A stretch of 64,000 nucleotides of DNA from the NCBI GenBank assembly GCA_039619475.1, contig CM077116.1, forward strand, positions 252,822,440 through 252,886,439, read 5' to 3'. This document shows positions 12,431 to 22,149 of the stretch, piece by piece. Under the pieces are notes generated by a model. That model worked only from the letters and a program-made list of their open reading frames with translations. It was not told where the DNA came from and did not search any database. The DNA is from Icerya purchasi. Lineage: Eukaryota; Arthropoda; Insecta; Hemiptera; Monophlebidae. Every line of letters begins with the position of its first letter. Within the stretch, counting starts at the first letter, position 1. The translations under genes were made by a program, and so were the position numbers.

Positions 12431-12749
12431 CATAAAAATGCCGGAATGGAGGATGACTCGGAAAATTACTTTAAAATTTGGCTTCCAAGTGTTGAATTTT
12501 GAACGCTTTTAACACTCTGCCAAAATTTTACTCCCCCCGTCCAACGAAAATTAAAATTAAGAAATATTACAAGTAGAGGCTAGTGTAATACATACACATG
12601 ACGGTAGAAGGCGGCGTGTGGGGGAATGTGAGTGCATGAGGCTGCGCGACCGATCGGATAGGCTAATTTTTGGAACCCGGCTAGAATACTTACACCCGGA
12701 ATTTTGAAAAATCACGGTAGCGCCCGGTGCGAGTGTGAGAACGGACTCG

Positions 12750-14303
12750 CGCACTCAGTGGCGGCAGTAGCTAAGGACGGACCGTGAGAAAAAAAGCGCT
12801 TTTAGTTCTCACGCTCCAGGTAGCCTTAATTAGTGCTGGCGGCATCCCTCTGTGTCCTCGTTCCATCCGTTTCCTTCTACTAACTGGTTTTTATTAGTGC
12901 ACCGAACTGCGAGCATTTTTCTGAACTCAAATTTTGAACACATTTCTTCAATCAATCGTGTTTGTTTCGTCGTCAATCGTTGATGGTACTTTTCCCCACG
13001 TTCATTTGGTCACAGAGTTTTCTTACCTCCTCGCCGTTGTGTCAAGTCTTTTTAACACTCTTATAACCCAGTGTCTCAAACGAGACGATCGCGAGATTTC
13101 ATTTTCTCGACTCACTCATTTCTATTTGACAAATGATACTCGCGTAAGGACGAGAACGAAACTGAAAGAAAACGATTTAATATAGTTTGTAGCTTCCTTC
13201 TCGCCTTTTCCTAAAAAAATTATTACCCACAAAATGCGGAGAATCGTTCCAACAAAGCGATAAGCAAAGAACAGATGCCCGCTTATTTTGGTTCGTGGAA
13301 AAATGAACTCGATAGTAAGGTGGGATTTGCTGAGAGCGAAAGAGGAAGATAAGAGAGAAAAAAATTTGTTCCAGAGATGGGCCGGTTAATCCGAGGACCG
13401 GTTGAGAGGAGTTTTACTGTGTATTTATTTAGTCTATTGAGTTTGTTCAACTTGAATTTACACTTTTCTTGGAAACCTATCAGCATCTTTTTAATACATA
13501 AATTATCCCAAATATTAAACAAAAATTAGCATTTCTTGACAAAGATTTTAGAAATATTAAAAATTAGCGCTGCGGGGTCCATTTCTTCCCCTTTGATTTT
13601 GTAGACTAAATTATAAGAAAAAGAGCTATTAAAATTATAGCGAATTTACTTATATTTAGTTTTGCTTGAAAGATGTCATATCTAGAGCTATCTGTTTTAG
13701 ATAATCCCATATATTTTTAATGATTAGATTTGAAGATTCCACCGAATAGTTGCAAATTGAGAATTTTTATTATGTCAACTTTATATAAATCATTGGCATT
13801 GACCCTTTATTGGTATTTTTCTCCCATTGAATATATTTTTATGTTAGTCCATTTAACAATTTCATTAACTAAATTGTTATTAATTTCTTCAGTCAATGAA
13901 AGAAAGAGAGTTTAAGACGATTTCAATGACGGTAATTTTATTATAATATTATGCTTCAGTGTTCCTCTATTCTTTTGTGAAACAATATTTTCTTGCATTG
14001 AAATTCTTCATCATTGGAAGAAATAGAGTCGGGCAATATGCTTATTAATATTTGTCTCTATATCGCTATCTTCGTAATTTAACTAATTTAACGTGGCGTC
14101 AAAAAATTTTGAAGCGCTAAAATCGAATTTTAAAATACTTAGATAATGCACGATACACTTTTAGCTAAAAAGAAAACAAATGTTCAAAATATACACTTAT
14201 GTAGAATTGCACCTCTGATAAAAAATTACATTATCAGAGGCGTGTGGTCACAAGGACTGCTTGCAATTTTTAAAACTTGAAAATAATATTCCTTTTACAT
14301 ATA
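12750..14303. other. No recognised gene
   Basis: Apart from a perfect 10-bp stem hairpin (CCTCTGATAA at 14212-14221 with its complement at 14231-14240) nothing is identified. Open frames of 60-83 codons (12934-13185, 13283-13522, 13730-13915) carry no motif and are taken as chance. Confidence 0.4.
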
Positions 14304-14515
14304 TTAGGTCGGTAGAAAAATAATGCCATTTTTCTAACCTTAACTTTAAACACATATATCTCAGTTTATAATAGACTTCATTAATCGAAGTAAGCACCGT
14401 TCGAATCGACATATGTTTGCCAACGAAAAACAACGTAGAGTGCCAAAGTTCTGGAGGAGACACACTGTTCAAAAGCGTCCTTTTCCGACACAGCAGTTAA
14501 GAATCTTTCCAAAAC
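14304..14515 (-). pseudogene. 3' remnant of a mariner transposon
   Basis: On the minus strand 45 in-frame codons end with RWQTYVDSNGAYFD and a TAA stop at 14383-14381. This is the C-terminal signature of mariner transposases (aromatic-rich helix followed by G-x-Y-F). About 70 bases further on is a terminal-inverted-repeat-like end beginning TTAGGTCGGT (14304, read outward on plus) next to a TA dinucleotide. The 5' nine-tenths of the element is missing. The terminus and C-terminus differ from the intact mariner at 44.4 kb, so this is a second, older mariner lineage. Confidence 0.75.
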
Positions 14516-15071
14516 TATTCAATTCCTGTTTTAAGTTGATCAAATATCCAGTAGTTTTAGATAACCGTTTGAGGTTTATTAAATAGAAAAGTAAGTTCAA
14601 ATGAAGGAATTTTAACAATAATTCAAGATATTAAGTAATATAAAAAGTTATTTCGATATACATTTAATAAGTTCATTTCAAGTATAGTCACTGACATGTT
14701 CAAATTACTGGTGCAATCAAGTCAATTATCCCATTTCAACACTGTGGAAAGATATTAAACTGATGTATAATAACTGAACAATTAATTTTTTTTTTTTTCA
14801 GTGATCAGTTAATCTTCAGTTATTTAATTTAAATTAACAACTGTAGAGGTACCTTTTTATTTGCCTTTTATACATAAAAAAAAATCACACGATCATTGTA
14901 ATGGTTTTATCATTATGATTACATCCCTTGCATAGTCTCTAATTATATGATGCCCCAAAATTAAATTTAGAATGTATCTTTAAAATTTTTATGTGTATAT
15001 TTCATTGTATAAATGTAAAAGCCTCTCGATTTTTACATGAATAATCAGTGATAGTGTACATATTTGGAATA
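14516..15071. other. Probable 3' flank of the two-exon gene
   Basis: AT-rich, with no coding evidence. It lies downstream of the minus-strand stop codon at 15074-15072. A minus-strand AATAAA (TTTATT on plus, near 14857) is a possible polyadenylation signal, but in such AT-rich DNA that carries little weight. Confidence 0.3.
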
Positions 15072-15490
15072 TTATTCCCCTTCAAGTGGTTCTATTGGAA
15101 TTTTCACAAAGTCTAAAACTCGATATGGTCCCTCATCTTTGTCTTTTGTGTACCTCTCAAATTGAAAAAAACCGTTTTCGGATAGTGCCAAAAAGTAATT
15201 ATTGGGCAATTGGTTATTCGATTTATCTTCTTTCTCTGCTTCGTTAGTACACTCAAAGATGTACTGCTGGTGATTGACGATTACATCATCTTCTGTTTGA
15301 AATCGAACTATCACTTCGAAACACTCACCGGTTGATATTGACTGCAAATCTGGTATATCATTTTTGTTTAGTTGATAGTTACGTATTTGAAGGAAATTTA
15401 GACATCTGGTTTGTCTGTGGAATTCATAATAACAGTACGCCGGTTTCGACAAGTCGTAACAGATGTACTCTTTCTCCTCAACGTAATGAC
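15072..15490 (-). CDS. Exon 2 of a secreted cysteine-rich protein of unknown function
   Basis: The exon starts right after an acceptor (TTTTAAACAG, ending at 15491) and runs open for 138 codons to a TAA at 15074-15072. The first two bases complete a codon whose first base is the last base of exon 1, making a cysteine. The reading then continues HYVEEKEYICYDLSKPAYC and ends in PIEPLEGE. The exon encodes six of the mature protein's cysteines (counting the split codon), a charged central part (KNDIPDLQS, NEAEKEDKSNN) and a hydrophobic/aromatic C-terminal third. I do not recognise the family. Evenly spread cysteines and the upstream signal peptide suggest a disulfide-bonded extracellular protein. 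No frameshift or stop mars the exon, which stands out in a window where nearly all else is decayed. Confidence 0.65.
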
Positions 15491-16656
15491 CTGTTTAAAA
15501 GTAATAATACAAAAATTAAATGTCGGAACAATGCTTGAAAAAAATATAATTGAAAATAAAACGTTATATACATTTAGGTAATATCACACATATTAATCAC
15601 AAGTAGGTAAACGGCGGTAAATCTTACCGTGTGTTAATTATAGCCCTAACAAGAGTGAGTAAAAATATGTAAAGAATATAAACAACTAATGTGCCTCGCA
15701 AAAAATCGTTAGCAAATACAGGAAGGTAGCTGATTGTACAGAGAAGTAAGAACAGAAATTGACATCTGGAGTTAGTAATGTTAAAAAAACAGAATCGGAA
15801 GATTTATTACCTTATTCATCACATGTTTATTTAACCTATTGCAATGCATACAACAATTATAGATCAAGCTGGAACGAAACAGATAAGTAATTAGATGGTT
15901 GGCTGGTGTACAATGCTGGATGCCGTTAATACTAATCACTTTAGTATAAATTGGGTGTAAAATAAAATACATGAACTTCATCTTCAACAAACTATTGACT
16001 TTTAGGATGAAACTAATGCAACTGTAGAAAATACAAATACTTCGAGACGACTACTTTTTTTCCCCTATATAAATTCTCTCATACTGATTTGCTCTGTGTT
16101 TATCTGAAATGGCTATTATGGTATCAGGAACGAGAGTCTGATTTACGACGGCCCTATTTGTCTACCCCATTGGTCCTGAAAAAATCCACATGGACTTCAA
16201 ATATGGACTGTTCATTTGATAATACTGCAGATAATGTCTCTTGGTTTATACCGGGTTGCCGAGTTGACACAAGTTGGACATAGTCTTTAAGTACACATTG
16301 GATAAGTGAAGTGAGAAGATATGAATAAAATAAACAATTTAGTATTTCTGGAAATCTGGTAAGAAGATGATTGTGTATTAATACCATGATAAACCTTTCT
16401 TACTTAACATTATTCGTCAGCCATCAAGACGCCGTTATTGTCTTAATCTGTGATAGAAAGGTTTCACAGGAGATCCATTGGTCGCTTCACTCCTGCTCAT
16501 AACCGTCCCATAAAACCTGAGGTAGTTGAGGTGGTAAGTATCTGTCTTAGGGTATATATATATATGTAGGTGAATACATCCTGTTTGTTAAAATGGTATA
16601 ATAAAACAAACTTTAATAACAAACAATATAGAACAATAAATTAGATAAATACCTAT

Positions 16657-16693
16657 TTAGAAACGTTTTCGGGCATAACCCATCATCAGCTAA
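16657..16693 (-). ncRNA. Hammerhead ribozyme motif, copy 1 left arm (mirror)
   Basis: The inverted partner of the 16746-16782 motif, with identical core and stem sequence on the minus strand. In a transcript of the whole palindrome the two arms would pair with each other and mask both ribozymes; a transcript starting inside one arm would expose only one. Confidence 0.65.
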
Positions 16694-16745
16694 CACTAAC
16701 TTAAAGGAAACTTAAAACATACTTTAAGTTTCCTTTAAGTTAGTG

Positions 16746-16782
16746 TTAGCTGATGATGGGTTATGCCCGAAAACGTTTCTAA
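16746..16782 (+). ncRNA. Hammerhead ribozyme motif, type I, copy 1 right arm
   Basis: Stem I TTAG (16746-16749) pairs with CTAA (16779-16782). Between them are CTGATGA (16750-16756), stem-loop II with GGG/CCC pairing (16758-16768), then GAA (16769-16771) and a very short stem III (AA-CG-TT). The predicted cleavage nucleotide H17 is T16778. All invariant core positions are present. Stem III is minimal, as reported for Penelope-like hammerheads, so activity may need a dimer. Confidence 0.7.
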
Positions 16783-16835
16783 ATAGGTATTTATCTAATT
16801 TATTGTTCTATATTGTTTGTTATTAAAGTTTGTTT

Positions 16836-16840
<5 letters not shown>

Positions 16841-16913
<73 letters not shown>
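16841..16913. repeat. (TA)n microsatellite
   Basis: An uninterrupted TA tract directly abutting the palindrome on its left and the 5' LTR on its right. The matching TA tract after the 3' LTR (21510-21556) shows that the LTR element inserted into it. Confidence 0.95.
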
Positions 16914-16915
<2 letters not shown>

Positions 16916-17512
16916 AAGCGAATCAGAGTTGGTGGCGCGATCTTTCATCGACGGTGGTCGATTATTTGATAACTTGTCCTATTATTTATATTAATTTGGA
17001 TTCGCGATCATTCATCGGCGATAATCTCTGGTCGGTGTCGCTGTGTACAGGCTGGCGACACTGCGTGTGCGCGCTGTCTGCGACACGTGCTGTTGTGCTG
17101 TACCGTTTCGTATGATGAAGAGACAAAGCCGGTTCAGGTAAATCTAAACTGATAAGGCTTCGGCTTTGTTATCTTCATCGACTGACGGCTTTTGCCTATG
17201 TGCGAGTTTTGGTACAGCGGTCGGTGAGATGCAAGCTAGTAATCGCGTTTCTTAATAACAATGTTTTTCTAATCGTTCAATTTATCTCCATATAAAACTA
17301 TATAAAGCCTAATGCCACCGATGTTTTAAAGAACTCTATCCGCGGTACAGTTTCAATTGTAGTTCTTTTTGTATTTATTTATTTATTTATTTGTTTCCCC
17401 TCTCTGTCGTATTTTTGTATTCTTCTGCTGGTCGTCTCTCCCTCACGGCCATACGAGAAATCGGCGAGAGTTCCGTAAAATTAAGAATTCATAAAAGTGA
17501 GAATTCGTAACA
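16914..17512 (+). repeat. 5' LTR
   Basis: A 599-bp repeat, TGAAGCGAATC at the start and TTCGTAACA at the end. An 18-bp inverted repeat (GATGAAGAGACAAAGCCG near 17114 and its complement near 17161) forms a hairpin in the upstream part. The first ~405 bp match the 3' LTR with only about one difference; the last ~190 bp carry about twenty. Confidence 0.9.
17287..17310 (+). promoter_or_regulatory. TATA boxes of the LTR promoter
   Basis: Two TATAAA-type boxes, TATAAAA at 17291 and TATAAAG at 17301, in a GC-moderate context. A start site about 25-30 bases downstream would fall near 17320-17330, close to where the two LTRs begin to differ. The 3' LTR holds the same boxes near 21292-21308. Confidence 0.55.
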
Positions 17513-17513
17513 T

Positions 17514-17532
17514 TGGCGCGGCGAACAGGGAC
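17514..17532 (+). promoter_or_regulatory. Primer-binding site of the LTR element
   Basis: TGGCGCGGCGAACAGGGAC begins two bases after the LTR end. It resembles the complement of the tRNA-Lys 3' end used by many retroelements (TGGCGCCCGAACAGGGAC) with one extra base and a GC change, so the exact primer tRNA is uncertain. Confidence 0.7.
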
Positions 17533-18127
17533 CTCGACGTCATCGATTCGTCGCGGGGCAAGGATCCCGGAGCCAACGGCCAAGCAGGAGACGGATAAGT
17601 TTTTACCTTCGATTTACTTTCATATTATTTCTATACATATACATAATATTGAGTTTTGTTATTATTCGAATGGTAAATTTCAATAATCTGCTATGTCGTA
17701 ATTTTTAGAAAATGCCGCGCATATTTCTATAGCGATCCGGTGCACATAATAATAACAATATTTTTGATTTCATAAGAATATTCTCTACAATCAGTTATAA
17801 TAGACGGCCAGGTAATTTTAAATTTTAATGATTTGTTTACGATATTTCGGGCCACGTACTTTAAATCTCAGTAATTTGTTACGTTATTATTTCTAAATCA
17901 TTTCTCGTCGCACGAATTTGCATTAAATAATCGCTCTACTGGTCATACGAAAAAAAATAAAATATAATATATATTTAATAATAATAATAATAATAAAAAT
18001 AAAATATAATTGTACGTCTCGGAATATTTTATAGCGTCTCGTAAATATACTATCTAAATTATATAAAAATATAAAAATAAAATATATAGAAATAAATACG
18101 ATAGATAAAGAAATATAGTTTATCTTT

Positions 18128-19240
18128 ATGTCCGAGGAGACGCTTAGAGGCGTCGTCTCCAAAAGAGGCCCGTATCGGGATATTCCAGCGGTGCTAGATG
18201 ACTCTAGCGAGGAGGGCGAGCCGGCAAGGCTGACTAGCCTTAATATCTCAGCGGAAGAGGGTCCGGAAGATGTCCTTCCCAGTCCCACACATCGCGGATT
18301 CTCCGATCCGGAGAAGAGCCCTATTGACCCGTACACTATGTTAGCTAATTTAATTAAAAAATCGACCGCAGATTCAAATAAGAACTCCGAAAATTTACGA
18401 AATGAAATGAATAAGAACTCCGAAAATTTAAATAACAAAATAGATAATTTAAATAATAAAATCGACAAGAACTCCAAAAATTTACGGAATGAAATAGATA
18501 ATTTAAATAATAAAATCGATACTAATATAGAAAATCTAAATAGTAAAATTGATCAAAACTTGGAGAATCTAAATAACGTTATCGGAGGAATCGTCGCTGA
18601 ATTAAATAAAAAGATAAACAACGACATCGGAAATATAAATAATAAAATCGAGCACTCTAGCCGAGAGAATATGGACTCAATAAAGGCCTTCGCTGACAGG
18701 ATTGAAGAAGAGGAGACTGAGAGTAGGAATCTGGTCGACCGAACGTACTGCCAATTAGTCGAAGTACCGGATATCGGTTCGAACTACGAAGATCCCTCGA
18801 TAGACAAAGTGGAATCCCTGTCGCCATCCGACAATCTTGAAGGTTCTACTGATGAGACTATGATAAAGAAGTACCCATACGCATCGCCGGTCGTCGGCGA
18901 AGAATCGAGTCCGGAGGCGCACCACGAACAAAAATCGTCTTGCCAATTGCACCAGATGGCCGAATATGAAAAGAACCCAGCGCCTAATCCTGTTCAGGAC
19001 TACGTTCGGTTATCCTTTGCCGGAATCACCGAGCATCTAAGGACGCTTAACCACGGCAAAGGCACTAACAAGCGTAAGCTGTATTATTATAAAATACTTC
19101 GCTTGGTAGGTGTCTCCAAAAACAAAGATCGACGGAAAAGTAACTTCCATATTAAAGCGGTATGTGTAGGAGAACATTGCCTCCGTAAGGCATCCCGATG
19201 GTGGAAATACCGGAGGAAATCATTCAAAGCCTGCGTTTAA
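18128..19240 (+). CDS. Gag-like coiled-coil protein of the LTR element
   Basis: An intact 370-codon frame from the first ATG after the leader. Residues 1-75 are acidic and low in order. Residues 82-195 form a long coiled coil built from repeating NLNNKID and related 7- and 11-residue units, with Asn at many core positions. Residues 200-275 are acidic again. The C-terminal 60 residues are strongly basic (KNKDRRKSNFHIK, then WWKYRRKSFKACV), suitable for nucleic-acid binding. No CCHC zinc knuckle, major homology region or protease is visible, so calling it gag rests on position and general layout. The frame is undamaged although nothing else in the element codes for protein, which suggests it was under selection until recently. 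Confidence 0.65.
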   Translation: MSEETLRGVVSKRGPYRDIPAVLDDSSEEGEPARLTSLNISAEEGPEDVLPSPTHRGFSDPEKSPIDPYTMLANLIKKSTADSNKNSENLRNEMNKNSENLNNKIDNLNNKIDKNSKNLRNEIDNLNNKIDTNIENLNSKIDQNLENLNNVIGGIVAELNKKINNDIGNINNKIEHSSRENMDSIKAFADRIEEEETESRNLVDRTYCQLVEVPDIGSNYEDPSIDKVESLSPSDNLEGSTDETMIKKYPYASPVVGEESSPEAHHEQKSSCQLHQMAEYEKNPAPNPVQDYVRLSFAGITEHLRTLNHGKGTNKRKLYYYKILRLVGVSKNKDRRKSNFHIKAVCVGEHCLRKASRWWKYRRKSFKACV

Positions 19241-20900
19241 TTTACATTCATTTCTTATTACTAGTTTTTATACTGATCTAGTTATTAGCTAGTCATTCTA
19301 GCGTGTATGTTCTGTGTTTATATGACTTTCTTGAGGGCTGTGACCCTACCTTATTTGTTTATCTATTATGTCATGTTTTGTTGTTTTGTTTATCAGCCTA
19401 GGTGCCGCGGATTTATATATTCCTATGCTTATTTTGTTCATATATAGTTATTCATTCACGCACAAATTTTATGGATATATTTGACCATTAATTCCGATGT
19501 GATGTTGTCTCAAATACTCTCGTATTCCTAAACATTTCTTAATTCTATACCTATAGCTTATACTGTGCTGTTGCATGAGTGATTACCCACGTTACGATAA
19601 TCTTAGTACAATCTCTTCTAATTATCCTTTCTGGTCATCGCACCATCTTCTATCTGGTCATCGCACCATCTTCTTCCTGGTCATCGCACCATCTTCTATC
19701 TGGTCATCGCACCATCTTCCTTCTGGTCATCGCACCATCGTCTTTTTGGTCATCGCACCATCTTCTATCTGGTCATCGCACCATCTTTCTCGGGCATCAC
19801 GCTCCATGTCTATATGTTCTTCGGGGTATAGTGCGCCGTGGCCCCTCGACTCCTTCGTGCTGGACTTGCCACACGCCTACCTCCACTTCACTTCCTATGC
19901 TGATTCCTGCACTTCCTTCTCGGCCTTGTGCCTCTTTTCCTATACTCATGGATTATCTCTAACGTGCTAAGCTATTCGTGCAGCTATTCCTCTCTTATTA
20001 TTTGCCTATATTCCTTTGGATATTTCCTATTCCACGTCTTTCAGACATCACATCGGGACCACACGTTCTTTGCCACTATAATATTTTCATTTCCTAGTCA
20101 TAAACTTGCTTTATCCTGTAAAACTATTCATTTATAGAACAACTGTGTGCGGGATGATATAGACGCTACCTCTGTAGACCGGTGTACCTTTCTGTTTTTG
20201 TTTTCTTCCGGCGTCGAAGATGTCGCCGTTGTCTTTAAGTTTAGTTGTGTGTGATTTTGTGTTGTGTGCGTGTGATTTGAATGTAGGACTTATAAAAAAA
20301 AAAAAAAAAATAAACCCACCATGATGTTCGCGCCGATCGACAAAGATTGTTAAACCGCAGAGAACGGGGATATCATATATTTACTAAGTCATTCCTGTGT
20401 TGTTCCTGAACTGACCGTTATAAGGAATTCCTACTTCCTAGTCGTTTTCTTTTCTGGCACTTAGCACTGTGGGCGCTGCGAAGCAGTCGTGGCCATAGCG
20501 TGAGCTAACAGGCGCCTTCCTATTATAATTCTGGAGCTCGAGTGGAGACGCATGGATACTCGCGCCACCCGTAAACAAATATATGGGCTCTTAATGCACC
20601 GCAGATCCAGTTGGACTGTGGTACTTGATACATAATCCCGTGTCTTAACGGGAGCGGCTGCATGTGCCGTTATTATGATCTTGAGGCGCGATGGAGACCA
20701 TGAACGTCATCCTCGGGTGTCACATCCGTTGTTACCTATGCTCCGCAAGCTGACCATGCTGTCAGGAGGAGTCAACGGAATGTGGCCTATGTCCGATTTT
20801 TCTTGTATGGCTGTCGACAAAGATTTGCTGCTTTAAAACTATGGGTGCCGTTCCTCTGCGGGGCCCCAGATTGCATCCAAAACTTGCGTTTTGGATGAAA
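19241..20900 (+). other. Noncoding 3' interior of the LTR element
   Basis: Where pol would be expected there is only noncoding sequence: the 23-bp minisatellite, a 16-base A-run near 20294-20310 and pyrimidine-rich stretches. Two overlapping plus frames at 19575-19970 are open because the minisatellite lacks stops and have no protein motif. Confidence 0.6.
19631..19791. repeat. 23-bp minisatellite inside the LTR element
   Basis: Seven head-to-tail copies of a 23-base unit beginning CTGGTCATCGCACCATCTTC, starting at 19631, 19654, 19677, 19700, 19723, 19746 and 19769, with one to four differences between units. A decayed partial copy follows (GGGCATCACGCTCCATG). Confidence 0.9.
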
Positions 20901-20914
20901 TTTGGGGGAGGGCA
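20901..20914 (+). promoter_or_regulatory. Polypurine tract
   Basis: TTTGGGGGAGGGCA directly precedes the TG of the 3' LTR, the position expected for the plus-strand primer in LTR-element reverse transcription. Confidence 0.75.
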
Positions 20915-21506
20915 GTGAAGCGAATCAGAGTTGGTGGCGCGATCTTTCATCGACGGTGGTCGATTATTTGATAACTTGTCCTATTATTTATATTAATTTG
21001 GATTCGCGATCATTCATCGGCGATAATCTCTGGTCGGTGTCGCTGTGTACAGGCTGGCGACACTGCGTGTGCGCGCTGTCTGCGACACGTGCTGTTGTGC
21101 TGTACCGTTTCGTATGATGAAGAGACAAAGCCGGTTCAGGTAAATCTAAACTGATAAGGCTTCGGCTTTGTTATCTTCATCGACGGACGGCTTTTGCCTA
21201 TGTGCGAGTTTTGGTACAGCGGTCGGTGAGATGCAAGCTAGTAATCGCGTTTCTTAATAACAATGTTTTTCTAATCGTTCAATTTATCTCCATATAAAAC
21301 TATATAAAGCCTAATGCCACCGATATTTCAAAGAATCCTATCCGCGGTACAATTCCAATTGTAGTTCTTTTTGTATTTATTTATTTTTTTATTTTCCCTT
21401 TTCTGTCATATTTTGTATTCTTCTGCTGGTCGTCTCTCCCTTACATACATACGAGAAATCGGCGAGAATTCCGTAAAATTAAGAATTCATAAAAGTGAGA
21501 ATTCGT

Positions 21507-21509
<3 letters not shown>
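20915..21509 (+). repeat. 3' LTR
   Basis: A 595-bp copy of the 5' LTR, ending GTACA where the 5' copy ends GTAACA. Differences are crowded into the last ~190 bp, including a shortened T-rich ATTT tract. Confidence 0.9.

Positions 21510-21556
<47 letters not shown>
21510..21556. repeat. (TA)n microsatellite, right side of the LTR insertion
   Basis: Continuation of the TA tract at 16841-16913, split by the LTR element. Confidence 0.9.
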
Positions 21557-21560
<4 letters not shown>

Positions 21561-21579
21561 TAGATGGCTGACGAGGCAG

Positions 21580-22010
21580 CTTGGTCAGATCACTCATTCT
21601 CGCAGACCCCATTGCTCCCTACCCCCGGATAAACATCATTCAACAATTCTTTCCCGGGATATCAAACAGACTATTGAGTATTTGGTTAGAGATCAAATTT
21701 CTTACTCGAAGGTTAGCAAGAGAATGTAGAGCAGCCAACAAGTCATGACTGTCAGTATTTTCTAAGCATCCATCAGGAAATACCGAAGATATTGAATGCT
21801 GTATAAGATGGCATACATTTCTGTATGATCTATCATAGTCCGAGTATTATTAAACCGACATGAATAAGCTATGTTGGACACCACAAACGCACATGCTATT
21901 AAGGATGTAATCGCATTGAGATTATCTCTTATGCTGTCTGTGTAAATGATTAGATGATGTCTATATCTGTGCAATGTAGTTTTAATCAATCCACCGATGC
22001 TATTTGGGGT
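21580..22010 (-). pseudogene. RNase H fragment of a non-LTR retrotransposon
   Basis: Minus-strand reading contains LIIYTDSIRDNLNAI (first catalytic Asp region), then ACAFVVSNIAYSCRFN and HTEMYAILYSIQYLRY (the catalytic Glu helix). It closely resembles DAEMYAIRY in the 47-kb fragment. Past that point the frame shifts and the third Asp motif is only hinted at. No RT is attached. Confidence 0.55.
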
Positions 22011-22086
22011 TTACTTCAGGATATTTTCTGGTGTAATGTGAACATGTGATTTAGATTTTATCTCTGATCACACATAGTGAATTGTG

Positions 22087-22127
22087 TTTAGCTGATGATG
22101 GATTATGCCCCTGAAAACGTTACTAAG
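22087..22127 (+). ncRNA. Degenerate hammerhead ribozyme motif, copy 3
   Basis: TTTAG (22087-22091) can pair with CTAAG (22123-22127). CTGATGA is at 22092-22098 and GAA at 22113-22115, with the short AA-CG-TT stem III and H17 = A22122. Stem II has decayed (GGA facing CCCC). The downstream ATTCTTATATTGTTTGTTAT resembles the other two copies, but there is only one clear arm here. Confidence 0.55.
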
Positions 22128-22149
22128 TAAGACATTTATTTTATTCTTA

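Larger units (their letters stand above)
16564..16842 (+). mobile_element. Palindromic Penelope-like terminal element, copy 1
   Basis: A short asymmetric head (CATCCTGTTTGTTA, about 16577-16590) is followed by a near-perfect palindrome: arms 16597-16716 and 16723-16842 (120 bp each) around a six-base centre. Each arm contains a hammerhead-ribozyme motif. The head motif is shared with copy 2 at 27.6 kb. Flanking TA repeats on both sides could hide a target-site duplication. Hammerhead motifs in terminal repeats are a known property of Penelope-like retroelements. No reverse transcriptase or GIY-YIG endonuclease is present, so this copy is non-autonomous or a relic. Confidence 0.65.
16914..21509 (+). 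mobile_element. Non-autonomous LTR retroelement with gag-like ORF, no pol
   Basis: A 4.6-kb element with two direct LTRs (16914-17512 and 20915-21509) starting TG and ending CA, a primer-binding site right after the 5' LTR, a coiled-coil ORF, a 23-bp minisatellite and a purine-rich tract before the 3' LTR. The 3.4-kb interior has no protease, reverse transcriptase, RNase H or integrase reading on either strand. It therefore depends on another element's enzymes, like LARD or TRIM derivatives but with its own ORF. It sits in a TA microsatellite, so the target-site duplication cannot be read. Ty3/gypsy or Bel affiliation cannot be decided without pol. Confidence 0.85.

Noticed and set aside
16813..17115. 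100-codon frame through the TA tract into the 5' LTR
   Set aside because: The first third is Tyr-Ile from the TA microsatellite, and the rest lies in LTR sequence that also appears without that start in the 3' LTR.
17923..18477. 184-codon minus-strand open frame opposite the LTR-element ORF
   Set aside because: It mirrors the Asn/Lys-rich coiled-coil codons of the plus-strand gene, giving a Phe/Leu/Ile-rich shadow with no motif.
19631..19791. CRISPR-like repeat array
   Set aside because: Units are directly adjacent with no spacers and the context is a eukaryotic LTR element.
19575..19970. Two overlapping 127-131 codon frames in the LTR element
   Set aside because: Openness comes from the 23-bp minisatellite, whose unit has no stop in two frames; codon periodicity is impossible with a 23-base unit.
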